Shown piece by piece: positions 62,785 to 64,000 of a DNA stretch of 64,000 nucleotides. The DNA comes from Laspinema sp. D2d. GTDB taxonomy: Bacteria > Cyanobacteriota > Cyanobacteriia > Cyanobacteriales > Laspinemataceae. The first letter of the stretch is position 1. Each line of letters starts with the position of its first letter. A model generated the notes under the pieces. That model had not been told where the DNA came from. It made no database searches and worked only from the letters and a program-made list of their open reading frames with translations. Made by a program: the position numbers and the translations under genes. The stretch covers positions 36,133 to 100,132 of the forward strand of contig NZ_JAMXFC010000025.1 in the NCBI RefSeq assembly GCF_025370755.1, given 5' to 3'.

Positions 62785-63234
62785 GGTTTGTTGATTTTTA
62801 TTGAGATGAATGGACCGGCGGGGAATTAACGCAAGCCGTCGCCTTCTGTTGACCTATCGGGATATTTGGGAAAAATTACGCAATTTTTGGGACATTCTTA
62901 GAATTTCTTGCCGTTCCCAGCCTCCATCTAGGAATGCCATAAGGATTCTGCTTCATTCTGTAGGGAAGCAATTGCTCCAATATGCAAGGTTTGCCCGTGA
63001 CATTGTGTAATTAGAGTAAGACTCTCACGATTTACGAACCCAACGCTGCGCACAAAAATCCGATTAATCCTTAATTTATCAGCTTTTTCTAGGGTTGTCT
63101 GATATTTGAAGATATGTATCTAAATTATTGCAAAACGATACAAACCCTTACAAATCAACACATTTCGCCATTGTTAACAAACTGTGTCAATATTGCCATT
63201 ACCTTGACATTCTCCAAAAAAAAGGGTAAACCGC
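62785..63234. promoter_or_regulatory. Divergent promoter region between cas10 and the WYL regulator
   Basis: 450 bases without a supported gene. AT-rich between 63050 and 63220, with TGTTAACA and several TTGACA/TTGTCT-type hexamers, including CTTGACATT near 63210. The WYL protein probably binds here to control the cas operon. Confidence 0.5.
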
Positions 63235-63930
63235 ATGGCTAAGAAACCAACCCCCCACCCTTACTCCGACCGCAGCAGTTTTGAGCGGCTGATGTTACTG
63301 ATTACGGCCCTGGTTCACTATCCTGGCGTCGGACATATCCCGGAAGAGGAACGGGAAAGTCACTCCGGCGATGCGCTGCAAGCTGTTCAAGAGAAATTGT
63401 GCGATTTGGCGGCGAGTTTGGAAATCAAATTGCCTTCAGGCTATCCAGCAACTGCCACTCTTCGCAAAGATTTACAATGCTTGCGAGATTACGGTATCCT
63501 TGATCACCGGATTTATCGCTGGGGATATTACTTGGGAACTGGCGTGATGAGCCTAGAACAGTTGCAGGTGATGATGTGCGCCTTGGAATCTCAAGGTAAA
63601 TATCAAGGTAATCCCCAAGCACGTCAACTTTACGAACTGTTATCTCGGCGGTTGCGAGGGTTGGAGTTGGCAAGTGCAAGGCAATTTTCTTACCCGATAC
63701 GCCAACATCTAAATCGAGCCATCATGGAGACTGACCCTTTGGAGATGATGAAACGGGGGAAGAATCAAAATACTTTATTTCATCAACAAGCAACGGTGGA
63801 GGAAGCAATCGCCTCTGCTCAGGCGATCGAACTGTCTCGTAAGCGTGACCCCTATGGTCGCGGGTTGGTCGGTCCTTTGCAAGTCTGGCCTCTACAGTTG
63901 GTGTACCATGATATTGCTTGGTATTATTAG
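63235..63930 (+). pseudogene. WYL-domain transcriptional regulator, truncated by an intron
   Basis: 231 codons. The N-terminal part (SSFERLMLLITALVHYPGVG... and TATLRKDLQCLRDYGILDHR) is a winged-helix DNA-binding region of WYL regulators of cyanobacterial CRISPR loci. The frame stops at DIAWYY, exactly where the WYL domain should continue (AWYL...). The following sequence is antisense to a group II intron end. The regulator is thus probably cut in two, and antisense insertion cannot be spliced from its mRNA. Confidence 0.8.
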
Positions 63931-64000
63931 GGGTCGATGGGGAAATCACTTTCCCCACCTCCCATTCAGAACCCAGCGTGCCACTTTCACGGCACTAGGC
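63927..64000 (-). mobile_element. Group II intron, 3' end (domains V-VI)
   Basis: On the minus strand the last bases read AGCCTAGTGCCGTGAAAGTG then GCACGCTGGGTTCT: a domain V hairpin with GAAA tetraloop and AGC triad (63969 to beyond 64000). Domain VI follows: GGTGGGGAAA-GTGA-TTTCCCCATC, with a bulged A in ATCGACCCC about 8 bases from the presumed 3' end (CTAAT). The body of the intron lies beyond the window. Confidence 0.75.

Noticed and set aside
62810..63010. Plus-strand frame of 66 codons upstream of the WYL gene
   Set aside because: It lies in the divergent promoter region, lacks a ribosome site and has no protein-like features.

Overview
The window looks like a piece of a filamentous-type cyanobacterial genome, most likely a large plasmid or other accessory replicon. 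The evidence is the frequent GCGATCGC (HIP1) octamer, a cyanobacterial-style type III-B CRISPR locus with csx18 and a WYL regulator, short dispersed palindromic repeats, and no recognisable housekeeping, rRNA or tRNA genes.

Region 1 (1-6.2 kb) is an edge of decayed and phage-like genes: a frameshifted small gene, a BRO-N/endonuclease protein with a frameshifted C-terminal remnant, and a HAD-fold protein lacking its nucleophile. A minus-strand group follows, with a large ParB-like protein, a small protein, and a winged-helix-like protein carrying heptad repeats. Region 2 (6.2-25.7 kb) is a mostly plus-strand row of small accessory genes: an XRE regulator, a GIY-YIG nuclease, two Dnd-associated-type methyltransferases (one on the minus strand), DUF4417, DUF4326, a YpsA-like SLOG protein, a prepilin-like protein, a SWIM zinc-finger protein, a KOW protein and a NADAR/macro-like protein. 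Many are preceded by the same unusual 5' leader: an A-rich tract, then a small hairpin of the form TTCGC-N5-GTGAA, then a ribosome binding site. A 1.3 kb gene-free segment at 15.7-17.0 kb holds GC-rich direct repeats and three large inverted repeats and is a candidate origin or transfer site.

Region 3 (26-42 kb) is a minus-strand run with many overlapping genes. It has an FtsK/VirD4-like ATPase, many small membrane proteins, a muramidase-like protein, an M23-type peptidase-like protein, a BRO-like protein, a C5-cytosine methyltransferase lacking its usual C-terminal part, and a coiled-coil protein. Together they suggest a compact DNA-transfer module without VirB4 or a relaxase that I can recognise. 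Region 4 (42-44.7 kb) has an XRE regulator, an unknown protein and a short-chain dehydrogenase. Region 5 (44.7-48.2 kb) is a graveyard: two 60-bp hairpin elements, a 475-bp Tn3-derived mini-element with intact 5-bp target duplication, and CRISPR relics including one orphan leader-plus-repeat.

Region 6 (48.2-64 kb) is a type III-B system: an array of 38 intact repeats plus one degenerate repeat, then cas2, cas1, csx18, a CARF-HEPN protein, a Cmr6-Cmr1 fusion, cmr5, cmr4, cmr3 and cas10 (cmr2), all on the minus strand. The divergent WYL regulator is cut off inside its WYL motif by the 3' end (domains V and VI) of an antisense group II intron. Repeat polarity, decay at the left end and the sense orientation of several spacers all suggest that the array is transcribed leftwards from a leader beside cas2. 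One spacer resembles the 5' end of a tmRNA.
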